Shown piece after piece: positions 43,531 to 54,801 of a stretch of 64,000 nucleotides of DNA. How positions within the stretch are numbered: position 1 is the stretch's first letter; the number at the start of each line of letters is the position of its first letter. The notes below the pieces were generated by a model. That model made no database searches. It was given only the letters and a program-made list of their open reading frames with translations, and was not told where the DNA came from. Both the position numbers and the translations under genes were made by a program. This DNA is from Burkholderia sp. Bp9142 (lineage in GTDB: Bacteria > Pseudomonadota > Gammaproteobacteria > Burkholderiales > Burkholderiaceae): assembly GCF_003853415.1 (NCBI RefSeq), contig NZ_QTPP01000033.1:1-64000 (forward strand), read 5' to 3'.

Positions 43531-44580
43531 ATGGATCATTTGCAGTCGATGCGCGTGTTCGTCAAGGTTGCGGATCTCGGCAGTTTCGCGCGGGCCGCGA
43601 GTGCAATGGATATCTCCAACGCGGTCGCGACGCGTCACGTCGCCGATCTGGAAGGCCGGCTCGGCACGCGGTTGCTGAACCGCACCACGCGCAGCCTTTC
43701 GCTGACGGAGTCGGGCCAGGTCTATCTGGAGCGGGCGCGCCAGATTCTCGATGAGCTCGAGGATGTCGAGCAGATGGTCGTCGCGCGCAATCACGAGCCG
43801 GTCGGCACGTTGCGCATCGTCGCGCCGGTCGTGTTCGGCCTGCACAACCTTGCCCCCGTCCTGCAGTCGTACACGGAGAATTTCCCGAAAGTGGTGCCGG
43901 ATCTGACGCTGGTCGACCGCCAGGTCGATCTCGTCGAGGAAGGTTTCGACGTCGGCATCGTCGTCACGCGCCAGATGCGCAGCGCGAGCATCGTCACACG
44001 GCGGCTGACCACGGGCTGCATGACCGTGTGCGCGACGCCGAGCTACCTGGAAAAGCATGGCGTGCCGACCCACCCGGAACAGCTCGCCGAGCACCCGGCC
44101 CTGAGCCTGCCGACCGAATACTGGGGCGACGAGCGCGTGTTCACGGGGCCGGACGGCGAAGTGCGCGTGCGCCCGACCAACTTGATCGTCGCGAACAACA
44201 CCGCGATGCTGCGCCAGTTTGCGCTGCTCGGGATGGGCATCGCGATCCTGCCGAGCTACCTGATCGGCAGCGACATCGCGCGCGGCGCGCTGGTGCGGCT
44301 GCTGCCGGATTTCCGGTTGCCGCAGGTCGAGATCAACATCGCGTATCCGAGCCGGCGCCATCTGCCCGCGAAGGTGCGCACGTTCATCGATCACCTCGTC
44401 GAGTATTTCAGCCACTCGACCGACGCGACGATGGGCGAGCAGTGGGCCGCGCAGGGTGCGACGCCTGCGCCGATCGGCGTCGAGATGCGTGCCGAGCCGG
44501 CCGAATCGACCGACCCGAACCTGCAGCCGCGTCTCGCGCGTTCACCGCGCGCGCGCGTCGCGGTGCCGTCGCCGCTGTAA
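43531..44580 (+). CDS. LysR-family transcriptional regulator
   Basis: A 349-residue regulator, about 40 residues longer than usual because of an unstructured Pro/Ala/Arg-rich tail. The helix-turn-helix is FVKVADLGSFARAASAMDIS, and AVATRHVADLEGRLGTRLLN is the recognition part. The effector domain begins at GTLRIVAPVVFGLH. It is divergent from the 2-hydroxyacid dehydrogenase gene across 426 bp, so this gene is the likely target. GGCAGGAG precedes the ATG. Confidence 0.9.
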   Translation: MDHLQSMRVFVKVADLGSFARAASAMDISNAVATRHVADLEGRLGTRLLNRTTRSLSLTESGQVYLERARQILDELEDVEQMVVARNHEPVGTLRIVAPVVFGLHNLAPVLQSYTENFPKVVPDLTLVDRQVDLVEEGFDVGIVVTRQMRSASIVTRRLTTGCMTVCATPSYLEKHGVPTHPEQLAEHPALSLPTEYWGDERVFTGPDGEVRVRPTNLIVANNTAMLRQFALLGMGIAILPSYLIGSDIARGALVRLLPDFRLPQVEINIAYPSRRHLPAKVRTFIDHLVEYFSHSTDATMGEQWAAQGATPAPIGVEMRAEPAESTDPNLQPRLARSPRARVAVPSPL

Positions 44581-44615
44581 CGGCGCGGCGGCCGCGCGCC
44601 GACACGGCCCGCGCC

Positions 44616-44654
44616 AAAAAAAACGCGGATCGAGCGATCGATCCGCGTTTTTTT
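44616..44654. terminator. Bidirectional terminator between LysR and topB
   Basis: ACGCGGATCGA and TCGATCCGCGT form an 11-bp stem with an A-run before and T-run after, serving both convergent genes. Confidence 0.9.
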
Positions 44655-44708
44655 ATTGCCGTTCGACCGGCGTGCAATGCGCCGGGGAAGCCCCCGGCGG
44701 CCGGGGCG

Positions 44709-47306
<2,598 letters not shown>

Positions 47307-47500
47307 GACAGGTGTGTGTTGGTAGACCGGGTTCGCCGGTGTGGGTCCCTTTTACGACGGCTTTATAGCACAAGCCGCGGCGACGGCGGCTCGGCGTGTA
47401 AAAAGCGGCTCATCATAGAGGGGGGGCGCAACGGCGGCAAGCGCCCGGCGCGGCGGCGCGCGCAACGGCGCGAAAAGCCGCCGTTCGGCCGGTGCGCGCC

Positions 47501-47881
47501 TTACGCCTCGACGTTCAGGATGTTGCGCAATTTCGGTGCGTGCGGCGAGCCGGGCACCGCGCTCAGGTCGGACAGCATCCGCTCGACGATCGCCGCGTGC
47601 GGCAGCACCGTGCCGAAGAAGCGCGCGGTGTTCGCGTCCTCGATCAGGATCGTCGGGAAATTCTCGACGTCGAGATCGTCGAGCCGGTCGGCATGGGTTT
47701 CGATGTCGATCCACGCGAAGCAGGCGTCGGGATGGGCGTCGGCGAGCTGGTCGAAGGCTGTTCGGTAGTCGCGGCAGGTGCCGCACCACTCGGCGCACAG
47801 GCAGGCGACCAGCAGCGTGTCGGGATCGGCGAGGCGCTCGGCGATCCGATCGGCATCGGTGTCGAGATTCAGCGCGGGCAT
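47501..47881 (-). CDS. Thioredoxin-like protein
   Basis: A 126-residue thioredoxin-fold protein. The redox motif is AEWCGTCRDY, with CGTC instead of the classic CGPC, and the cis-Pro is in VENFPTILIE. No signal peptide, so it is cytosolic. The gene overlaps the end of dprA by 13 bp, showing tight coupling; why a thioredoxin-like protein goes with dprA is unknown. CGTC differs in redox potential from CGPC in other thioredoxins. Confidence 0.85.
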   Translation of the reverse strand: MPALNLDTDADRIAERLADPDTLLVACLCAEWCGTCRDYRTAFDQLADAHPDACFAWIDIETHADRLDDLDVENFPTILIEDANTARFFGTVLPHAAIVERMLSDLSAVPGSPHAPKLRNILNVEA

Positions 47882-49191
47882 GGAATTCCTTGGGTATCGT
47901 CGGCGGCACGGCCGCCCCTAGCGGGGGAATGTAGCACGCCGGACGGGGGCGGGGTGGGCGCCGCGTCAAGCCGCGCGAAGCGTCCGCCGGGCACGCTCGC
48001 GACACGGCCGGCCAGTTCGAGCGCGAGCAGCGCACGGTGCAGCACGTCGTCGGACAGGCCGCTGTGCTCGGCGAGCCACTCGTAGGTAACGGGGCCGTAT
48101 CCCAGTGCGGCGAGCACTGACCGTTCGGCCGGGTTGTCGGGTGGCGCGTCGTCGATTCCGGCCGGTGCGGCGACGGGAACGGTGGAGTTCGTCTTCGCGA
48201 CGGGCTCGCCCGTGCGTTGCCCCGCGGGGGCTGCGTCGCCGTTATCGGGGCACGAACCCGAATTCGTCGTGGCGTGGATGGCGAGCGCCGCCGGTTCGCC
48301 CAATCCGTATTCCTCGAGCACGTCGAGCGGCGTCGCGGCGAGCTTCGCGCCGTCGCGGATCAGCGCATGGCAGCCCTGCGCGAGCGGTGCGTGGATCGAG
48401 CCCGGCATCGCGAACACGTCGCGGCCCAGTTCGTTCGCGAGCCGCGCGGTGATCAGCGAGCCGGAGCGCGGCGCGGCTTCGACGACGAGCGCGCCGAGCG
48501 CGAGCGCGGCGATCAGCCGGTTGCGCTGCGGGAAGTGCGACGCCCGCGCGGGCGTGCCGAGCGGCCATTCGGACACGATCGCGCCGCGCGCGGCGATCTC
48601 GTGCGCGAGCGTGCGGTGCCGCGCCGGATAGACGAGATCGGCGCCCGTCGCGATCACCGCGACCGTGCTGGCGCGGCCATCGAGCCCGCCGCGATGCGCG
48701 GCGCCGTCGATGCCGAGCGCGAGGCCGGAGACGATCGCGAGCCCCGCATCGGACAGCGCGTGCGCGAAGCGCGTCGCGTCGGCGAGCCCTTGCGGCGTCG
48801 CGTGGCGGCTGCCGACCACGGCAAGGCCGCGTGCGTGCAGCAGGTCGAGCCGGCCCTTTACATATAGCAGCGCCGGCGGATCGTGCAGGTCGCGCAGCCG
48901 CGGCGGATAGGCGGGATCGGTGAGCGTGACGATCGCGTTGCCCGGTGCATCGAGCCATGCGAGCGCGTCGTCGGTGCGCATGTCGAGGTCGTCCCGCTCG
49001 CTGGCGCGCACCGCCCGCGCGGCGGCGGCGCTGCTTGCCGCGCTGATGGCCTGGTCGGACGCGCGCAGCAGCGCCGCCGGCGAGCCGAATGCATCGAGCA
49101 GCGCGTGCAGCACGGCGGGGGCAAGGCCCGGCGCATGCGCGAGCTGCAGCCACGCGCGCAGCGCGGAGGTGGTCAGCGCTTGCGGTGACAT
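47869..49191 (-). CDS. dprA: DNA-processing protein DprA
   Basis: A 440-residue protein that loads RecA on incoming single-stranded DNA in natural transformation. The N-terminal helical part ends near residue 70; the Rossmann-fold core has ARGLAVVGSRHATPQG, SGLALGIDGAAH and SHFPQRNRLIAALAL. The C-terminal winged-helix part (EWLAEHSGLSDDVLHRAL) is separated by a Pro/Ala linker. ATG at 49191 follows GAGGGGAACC. It is divergent from def, as in many Proteobacteria. Confidence 0.93.
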   Translation of the reverse strand: MSPQALTTSALRAWLQLAHAPGLAPAVLHALLDAFGSPAALLRASDQAISAASSAAAARAVRASERDDLDMRTDDALAWLDAPGNAIVTLTDPAYPPRLRDLHDPPALLYVKGRLDLLHARGLAVVGSRHATPQGLADATRFAHALSDAGLAIVSGLALGIDGAAHRGGLDGRASTVAVIATGADLVYPARHRTLAHEIAARGAIVSEWPLGTPARASHFPQRNRLIAALALGALVVEAAPRSGSLITARLANELGRDVFAMPGSIHAPLAQGCHALIRDGAKLAATPLDVLEEYGLGEPAALAIHATTNSGSCPDNGDAAPAGQRTGEPVAKTNSTVPVAAPAGIDDAPPDNPAERSVLAALGYGPVTYEWLAEHSGLSDDVLHRALLALELAGRVASVPGGRFARLDAAPTPPPSGVLHSPARGGRAADDTQGIPCPR

Positions 49192-49234
49192 GAGGTTCCC
49201 CTCGAATGCGACGGCCAGCGAACCGCGTGGCGCC

Positions 49235-49253
49235 ATGATAAAATTTTCATCAT
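49235..49253. promoter_or_regulatory. AT-rich near-palindrome in the dprA-def divergent region
   Basis: ATGAT, AAAATTTT core and ATCAT form a near-palindrome in otherwise GC-rich DNA. TAAAAT (49239-49244) could be a -10 for def. Confidence 0.35.
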
Positions 49254-49421
49254 CCGAAATACTCGACAGGGCCGCGCGCACCGGCGTCCGGCCAATTGCA
49301 GGAGGCATGACCCGCGGCGTTGACATGCCGCGCGTCCGCCTCATCTTCATTGCATCCCGGCGGCGGCGCCAGCCGGCCGGATGGCCGATGCGGCGCGCTG
49401 CTCCACCGAATACCGAACACC

Positions 49422-49925
49422 ATGGCTTTGCTGAACATTCTTCATTACCCCGACAAGCGGCTGCACAAGGTCGCCAAGCCCGTCGACAAGGTCGACGACC
49501 GGATCCGCAAGCTCGTCGCCGACATGGCCGAAACCATGTACGCAGCGCCCGGCATCGGCCTTGCGGCGACGCAGGTCGACGTGCACGAGCGCGTGATCGT
49601 GATCGACGTCTCCGAGGAGAAGAACGAGCTGCGCGCGTTCATCAACCCCGAGCTCATCTGGTCGAGCGACGTGAAGCAGGTCTACGAGGAGGGCTGCCTG
49701 TCGGTGCCCGGGATCTACGACGAGGTCGAGCGTCCGGACCACGTGCGCGTGCGTGCACTCAACGAGCACGGCGAGACCTTCGAACTCGACTGCGAGGGCC
49801 TCCTGGCCGTGTGCGTGCAGCACGAGATGGATCACCTGATGGGGCGCGTGTTCGTCGAATACCTGTCGCCGCTGAAGCAGACCCGCATCAAGACGAAGAT
49901 GAAGAAACTCGAACGCGCGATGTGA
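49422..49925 (+). CDS. def: Peptide deformylase
   Basis: A 167-residue Fe/Zn enzyme that removes the formyl group from new proteins. All three motifs are present: GIGLAATQ, EGCLSVP and QHEMDHLMG. ATG at 49422 (MALLNILHYPDKRL) is the family start; the open frame upstream is not conserved. fmt, the gene for the formylating enzyme, starts 34 bp later. A divergent AT-rich promoter region with dprA lies at about 49235-49253. Confidence 0.97.
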   Translation: MALLNILHYPDKRLHKVAKPVDKVDDRIRKLVADMAETMYAAPGIGLAATQVDVHERVIVIDVSEEKNELRAFINPELIWSSDVKQVYEEGCLSVPGIYDEVERPDHVRVRALNEHGETFELDCEGLLAVCVQHEMDHLMGRVFVEYLSPLKQTRIKTKMKKLERAM

Positions 49926-49959
49926 CGCGCGTGCGCCAAGCCCGACCCCGAACGCTTTC

Positions 49960-50943
49960 ATGACCCATACGTTGCGCGTGATTTTTGCCGGCACGCCGGA
50001 ATTCGCCGCGGCCGCACTCGCCGCGATCCACGAGGCCGGTTTTCCGGTGCCGCTCGTGCTCACCCAGCCCGATCGCCCTGCCGGGCGCGGGATGAAATTG
50101 CAGGCGAGCGCGGTGAAGCGCTATGCCGTCGAGCACGGGATGCCCGTCGCGCAGCCGCCGTCGCTGCGCCGCGCGGGCAAGTACCCGGCGGAGGCGGCCG
50201 ACGCGATCGAGCGCCTGCGCACGACCCCGCACGACGTGATGGTGGTCGCCGCGTACGGCCTGCTGCTGCCGCAGGAAGTGCTCGACATTCCGCGCGCCGG
50301 CTGCATCAACATCCACGCGTCGCTGCTGCCGCGCTGGCGCGGCGCCGCGCCGATCCACCGCGCGATCGAGGCCGGTGACGCCGAGACGGGCGTCACGCTG
50401 ATGCAGATGGACGTCGGCCTCGACACCGGCGCGATGATCGAGGAAGCGCGCCTCGCGATCGCGCCCGACGATACGACCGCCACGCTGCACGACCGGCTGG
50501 CCGCCGACGGCGCGCGGCTGATCGTCGACGCACTCGTGCGGCTCGAGCGCGACGGCATGCTGCCTGCCACGCCGCAGCCGGCCGACGGCGTGACCTATGC
50601 GGAAAAGATCGGCAAGCACGAAGCGGCGCTCGACTGGCGCAAGCCGGCCGCCGTGCTCGCGCGCCAGGTGCGTGCGTTCGACCCGTTCCCGGGCGGCGTC
50701 GCGACGCTCGACGGCGCGGCGATCAAGCTGTGGGCAGCCGAGCCCGTGGCGGCGCGCGGCGACGCGGCGCCCGGCACGATCGTCGAGGCGGCGTCGGAAG
50801 GCGTGATCGTCGCGTGCGGCAGCGGCGCGCTGCGCGTCACGCAACTGCAGAAGCCGGGCGGCAAGCGGCTGCCCGCGCGCGAATTCCTGGCAGGCTCGCC
50901 GCTCGTCGCGGGCCAGCGCTTCGGGTTGCCCGACGGGACTTGA
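49960..50943 (+). CDS. fmt: Methionyl-tRNA formyltransferase
   Basis: A 327-residue enzyme that formylates initiator Met-tRNA with 10-formyl-tetrahydrofolate. Marks: VIFAGTPEFAAAALAAIH, the folate-site segment CINIHASLLPRWRGAAPI and the catalytic Asp region MQMDVGLDTGAMI. The C-terminal tRNA-binding domain starts near residue 210. It directly follows def, the usual pair. Confidence 0.97.
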   Translation: MTHTLRVIFAGTPEFAAAALAAIHEAGFPVPLVLTQPDRPAGRGMKLQASAVKRYAVEHGMPVAQPPSLRRAGKYPAEAADAIERLRTTPHDVMVVAAYGLLLPQEVLDIPRAGCINIHASLLPRWRGAAPIHRAIEAGDAETGVTLMQMDVGLDTGAMIEEARLAIAPDDTTATLHDRLAADGARLIVDALVRLERDGMLPATPQPADGVTYAEKIGKHEAALDWRKPAAVLARQVRAFDPFPGGVATLDGAAIKLWAAEPVAARGDAAPGTIVEAASEGVIVACGSGALRVTQLQKPGGKRLPAREFLAGSPLVAGQRFGLPDGT

Positions 50944-51053
50944 GCGTGATTCGACACGGCCTGCCGGCTGCACGCAATCGGCCGGACGGCCGAGTCGCGC
51001 GGCGCGGCAGGCGCGCGTAGAATTTCCCTGCGCTTTCCGGTTTCGAGGTTTTC

Positions 51054-51692
51054 ATGCTTGGCATCACCCATTTCGGCTTCTTCGTACTCGCGGTTTTCCT
51101 GCTGAACGTCACGCCCGGCCCCGATACGGCGTACATCGTCGGCCGCAGTGTCGCGCAGGGCCGCGGCGCGGGGCTGATGTCGGCGCTCGGCATCTCGGCC
51201 GGCTGCTGCGTGCACGCGCTCGCGTGTGCATTCGGCCTGACCGCGCTGCTCGCGGCGTCGGCCGCCGCGTTCACGGTGATCAAGCTTGCCGGTGCCGCTT
51301 ACCTGATCTACCTCGGCGTGCGCATGCTTCTCACGAAGCAGGCCGCCGCGGCAGGCGCGCAGGCGGCGCAGGCCACGGCCGCGAAGCCGCTGCGCCAGCT
51401 GTTCGTGCAGGGTTTCTGGACCAACGTGCTGAATCCGAAGGTCGTGCTGTTCTTCGTGTCGTTCTTCCCGCAGTTCGTGTCGGCCGACAGTCCGCACAAG
51501 GCGCTGGCGTTCCTGGCCCTCGGCGCGGTGTTCGTCGTGATGAGCACGATCTGGACCGGCATCGTTGCATGGGTCGCGGGCAGCGTCACGCAGTGCTTTT
51601 CCGGCAAGCCGGGCGTCAGGAAGTGGCTCGACCGCACGGTCGGCAGCGCGTTCGTCGGTCTCGGGCTGCGGCTCGCGGCGGCGCAGCGCTGA
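51054..51692 (+). CDS. LysE-family amino-acid exporter
   Basis: A 212-residue inner-membrane protein of the LysE/RhtB family with about six helices. Family marks are LNVTPGPDTAYIVGRS near the start and GFWTNVLNPKVVLFFVSFF in the middle. It probably exports homoserine, threonine or a related amino acid; the substrate is not determined. It follows fmt by 110 bp and precedes htpX, as in other Burkholderia. Confidence 0.88.
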   Translation: MLGITHFGFFVLAVFLLNVTPGPDTAYIVGRSVAQGRGAGLMSALGISAGCCVHALACAFGLTALLAASAAAFTVIKLAGAAYLIYLGVRMLLTKQAAAAGAQAAQATAAKPLRQLFVQGFWTNVLNPKVVLFFVSFFPQFVSADSPHKALAFLALGAVFVVMSTIWTGIVAWVAGSVTQCFSGKPGVRKWLDRTVGSAFVGLGLRLAAAQR

Positions 51693-51791
51693 AATTGAAT
51701 TTTTCCGGCAAGACCTTATCTAACAAATCACTTACAATTTTCCGCTGTGCACGGTGATGTGCGGCGGGTCCCCTGAGGATAAGGAGTGGGT

Positions 51792-52649
51792 ATGTTCAAT
51801 TGGGTCAAAACGGCGATGCTGATGGCCGGGATCACGGCCCTGTTCATCGTGATCGGCGGCATGATCGGCGGTTCGCGCGGCATGACGATCGCGCTGCTGT
51901 TCGCGCTCGGCATGAATTTCTTCTCGTACTGGTTCTCCGACAAGATGGTGCTGCGCATGTACAACGCGCAGGAAGTCGACGAGAACACGGCGCCGCAGTT
52001 CTACCGGATGGTGCGCGAGCTCGCCACCCGCGCGAACCTGCCGATGCCGCGCGTCTACCTGATCAACGAGGACGCGCCGAACGCGTTCGCCACGGGCCGC
52101 AATCCGGAACACGCGGCAGTCGCCGCGACGACGGGCATCCTGCGCGTGCTGTCCGAGCGCGAGATGCGCGGCGTGATGGCGCACGAACTCGCGCACGTGA
52201 AGCACCGCGACATCCTGATCTCGACGATCACCGCGACGATGGCGGGCGCGATTTCGGCGCTGGCCAACTTCGCGATGTTCTTCGGCGGCCGCGACGAGAA
52301 CGGTCGCCCGGCCAATCCGATCGCGGGGATTGCGGTCGCGCTGCTGGCGCCGATCGCAGGCGCCTTGATCCAGATGGCGATCTCGCGGGCGCGCGAGTTC
52401 GAGGCCGACCGCGGCGGCGCGCAGATCTCCGGCGATCCGCAGTCGCTCGCCACCGCGCTCGACAAGATCCATCGCTATGCGGCGGGCATCCCGTTCCAGG
52501 CTGCCGAAGCGCATCCGGCCACCGCGCAGATGATGATCATGAACCCGCTGCACGGCGGCGGCCTGCAGAACCTGTTCTCCACGCACCCGGCGACCGAGGA
52601 GCGCATCGCGCGCCTGATGGAGATGGCGCGTACCGGCCGCTTCGACTAA
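51792..52649 (+). CDS. htpX: Protease HtpX
   Basis: A 285-residue inner-membrane zinc protease for quality control of membrane proteins. The Zn site is MAHELAHVKH (HExxH); the third ligand Glu is in SRAREFEADRGG. Membrane segments are near residues 5-25, 30-50, 150-175 and 185-205. ATG at 51792 is chosen as AAGGAG at 51781-51786 lies 5 nt before it; GTG at 51786 would overlap that site. Confidence 0.95.
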   Translation: MFNWVKTAMLMAGITALFIVIGGMIGGSRGMTIALLFALGMNFFSYWFSDKMVLRMYNAQEVDENTAPQFYRMVRELATRANLPMPRVYLINEDAPNAFATGRNPEHAAVAATTGILRVLSEREMRGVMAHELAHVKHRDILISTITATMAGAISALANFAMFFGGRDENGRPANPIAGIAVALLAPIAGALIQMAISRAREFEADRGGAQISGDPQSLATALDKIHRYAAGIPFQAAEAHPATAQMMIMNPLHGGGLQNLFSTHPATEERIARLMEMARTGRFD

Positions 52650-52825
52650 GTCGCGTCGCACTCGCCACATCGCCCCGCACGCCCCGCGCTGCGGGGTGTT
52701 TCATTTGTGCATCCCGTAAAGGGGCCGCATGGCCTCACGCTACAATGCGCGGTTTGGAATCGCGGCGGCCACGCGGGCCGCAGGGTTCCCGCCGCTCGCG
52801 GCGCCCGTTTGCCGATTTTGCTCCG

Positions 52826-54214
52826 ATGACACGAACCCGTTCCTCCGCTCCGTCTTCCTCCGGCCGTCCCGCGCGCCTGTCCGCACTGCATCTCGCGCCC
52901 GATTCGCTGGGCTTTGCGCTCGACGCGGCCGCGCAGGCGGTCGATGCGGTGCGGCGCGGCACGGCGCTGCCGGCGGCACTGGCCGCCGTGTTCGCGCAGA
53001 TGCCGGCCGGCGCGCAGGCGCTGGCGCGCGGCGCGACGCAGGACGTCGCCTACCGCACGATGCGCCGCCTCGGCACCGCGGACTGGCTGATCGGCCGGCT
53101 CGTCAGCAAGGCGCCGCCCGCGCACGTGCAGGCGGTGCTCGCCGGCGCGCTTGCGCTGCTGCTCGATCCGGAAGAATCGGCGGCGTATCCGGCGTTCACG
53201 ATCGTCGACCAGGCCGTCACCGTGATCGGCGCCCGACGTGAACATGCGTTCGCGAAGGGGCTGGTCAACGCGGTGCTGCGCCGTTTCCAGCGTGAGCGCG
53301 ACGCGCTCGTCGCGGCGCTGCAGGACGATCCGGTCGCCCGCTGGAATTACCGCCCATGGTGGATCGATGCGGTGAAGCGCGCGTGGCCGGATGCATGGCA
53401 GGCGATCCTCGCGGCCGGCGAGCGCCAGGGGCCGCTGACGCTGCGCGTGAACGCGCGCCGCGCGACCGTCGACGCGTATCTCGACACACTGCGCGCGAAC
53501 GGGATCGACGCGATCGCGATCGGCCGCCATGCGGTGCGGCTCGCGTCGGCGCTTCCGGTCGAGCGCATTCCGGGCTTCGTCGATGGCGTCGTGTCGGTGC
53601 AGGATGCCGGTGCGCAGCTCGCGGCCGAATGGCTCGGCGCGCGTGACGGCATGCGCGTGCTCGACGCGTGCGCGGCACCGGGCGGCAAGACCGGCCATAT
53701 CCTCGAGCTGGCCGACGCGGACGTCGTCGCGCTCGAGAGCGACGCGACCCGTGCGGCGCGCATCGGCGAGAACCTCGCGCGCCTGTCGCTCGCGGCGGAC
53801 GTACGGGTCGGCGACGCAGGCGCGCCGCACGCGTGGTACGACGGCCGGCCGTTCGATCGCATCCTCGCCGACGTGCCGTGCTCGGCGTCGGGCATCGTGC
53901 GCCGCCATCCCGACATCCGCTGGCTGCGCCGCGAAGCCGACATCGCCGCGCTCGTCGCCGAACAGCGCCGCATCCTGACGGCGTTGTGGCCGCTCGTGAA
54001 GCCGGGCGGCGAACTGCTCTACGTGACCTGCTCGATCTTTCCCGAGGAGGGCGAATTGCAGGCCCGCTGGTTTGAAGCGTCCTGTGAAGATGCGGTACGA
54101 TTGGACGCGCCCGGCCAACTGCTGCCGGGCGGCGTGCACGGCGGGGCGGCCGGCGCACTTGACCAGAACACCGATCACGACGGATTTTTCTACGCGCGGT
54201 TTCAGAAACGGTGA
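52826..54214 (+). CDS. rsmB: 16S rRNA (cytosine-967-C5)-methyltransferase
   Basis: A 462-residue SAM-dependent enzyme that methylates C967 of 16S rRNA. The N-terminal NusB-like domain spans about residues 20-160; the SAM-binding site is ACAAPGGKTGHILEL; the catalytic Cys pair appears in DVPCSASGIV and VTCSIFPEE. ATG at 52826 has little Shine-Dalgarno signal but agrees with the N-terminal extension. Its stop overlaps the start of the DUF4390 gene by 4 bp. Confidence 0.95.
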   Translation: MTRTRSSAPSSSGRPARLSALHLAPDSLGFALDAAAQAVDAVRRGTALPAALAAVFAQMPAGAQALARGATQDVAYRTMRRLGTADWLIGRLVSKAPPAHVQAVLAGALALLLDPEESAAYPAFTIVDQAVTVIGARREHAFAKGLVNAVLRRFQRERDALVAALQDDPVARWNYRPWWIDAVKRAWPDAWQAILAAGERQGPLTLRVNARRATVDAYLDTLRANGIDAIAIGRHAVRLASALPVERIPGFVDGVVSVQDAGAQLAAEWLGARDGMRVLDACAAPGGKTGHILELADADVVALESDATRAARIGENLARLSLAADVRVGDAGAPHAWYDGRPFDRILADVPCSASGIVRRHPDIRWLRREADIAALVAEQRRILTALWPLVKPGGELLYVTCSIFPEEGELQARWFEASCEDAVRLDAPGQLLPGGVHGGAAGALDQNTDHDGFFYARFQKR

Positions 54215-54801
54215 CGATCAAACACCTTTTTCCACTTCGGCTCGCGGCCGTCCTGCTGGTGGCGTTGACGCTGTGCCTGGCTGTCGTTCGGCCGGCGCGC
54301 GCCGAGTCGATCGCCGTGCAGCGTGCATCGCTGCAGGCTGACGGAAGCGGCTGGAGCCTCGATGCCCGCTTCGATTTCGAGCTGAATCCGAACCTCGAGG
54401 ATGCCGTCAACAAGGGCATCCCGCTTTACTTCACGACCGACTTCGAACTCGGCCGCGCGCGCTGGTACTGGTTCGACGAGCAGCCGGTGTCGGTGTCGCA
54501 GACGATCCGCCTGTCGTTCCAGCCGCTCACGCGCGAGTACCGCGTGTCGACGGGCGGGCTGCAACTCGGCTTCCCGTCGCTGAAGGACGCGCTTGCGGTC
54601 GTCCGGCACATCACGTCATGGCACGTGATCGACCGCAACCAGGTGCGCGCCGGCGAAACCTATACGGCCTCGGTGCGCATGCAGCTCGATACGGCGCTGA
54701 TGCCGAAGCCGTTCCAGGTCGACGCGGTGAACAACCGCGACTGGACGCTCGGCTCGGACTGGAAGCGCTTCAACTTCACGGTGACCGAACGTGCTAAATA
54801 A
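54211..54801 (+). CDS. DUF4390 exported protein
   Basis: A 196-residue protein with an N-terminal hydrophobic signal (LAAVLLVALTLCLAV, cleavage after ARA likely). The mature part is beta-rich, with LYFTTDFELGRARWYWFDEQ and LSFQPLTREYRVS, marks of DUF4390. Function unknown, but it lies constantly between rsmB and the NtrY-like kinase, which hints at a periplasmic role in that signal system. GTG at 54211 overlaps the rsmB stop. Confidence 0.85.
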   Translation: MTIKHLFPLRLAAVLLVALTLCLAVVRPARAESIAVQRASLQADGSGWSLDARFDFELNPNLEDAVNKGIPLYFTTDFELGRARWYWFDEQPVSVSQTIRLSFQPLTREYRVSTGGLQLGFPSLKDALAVVRHITSWHVIDRNQVRAGETYTASVRMQLDTALMPKPFQVDAVNNRDWTLGSDWKRFNFTVTERAK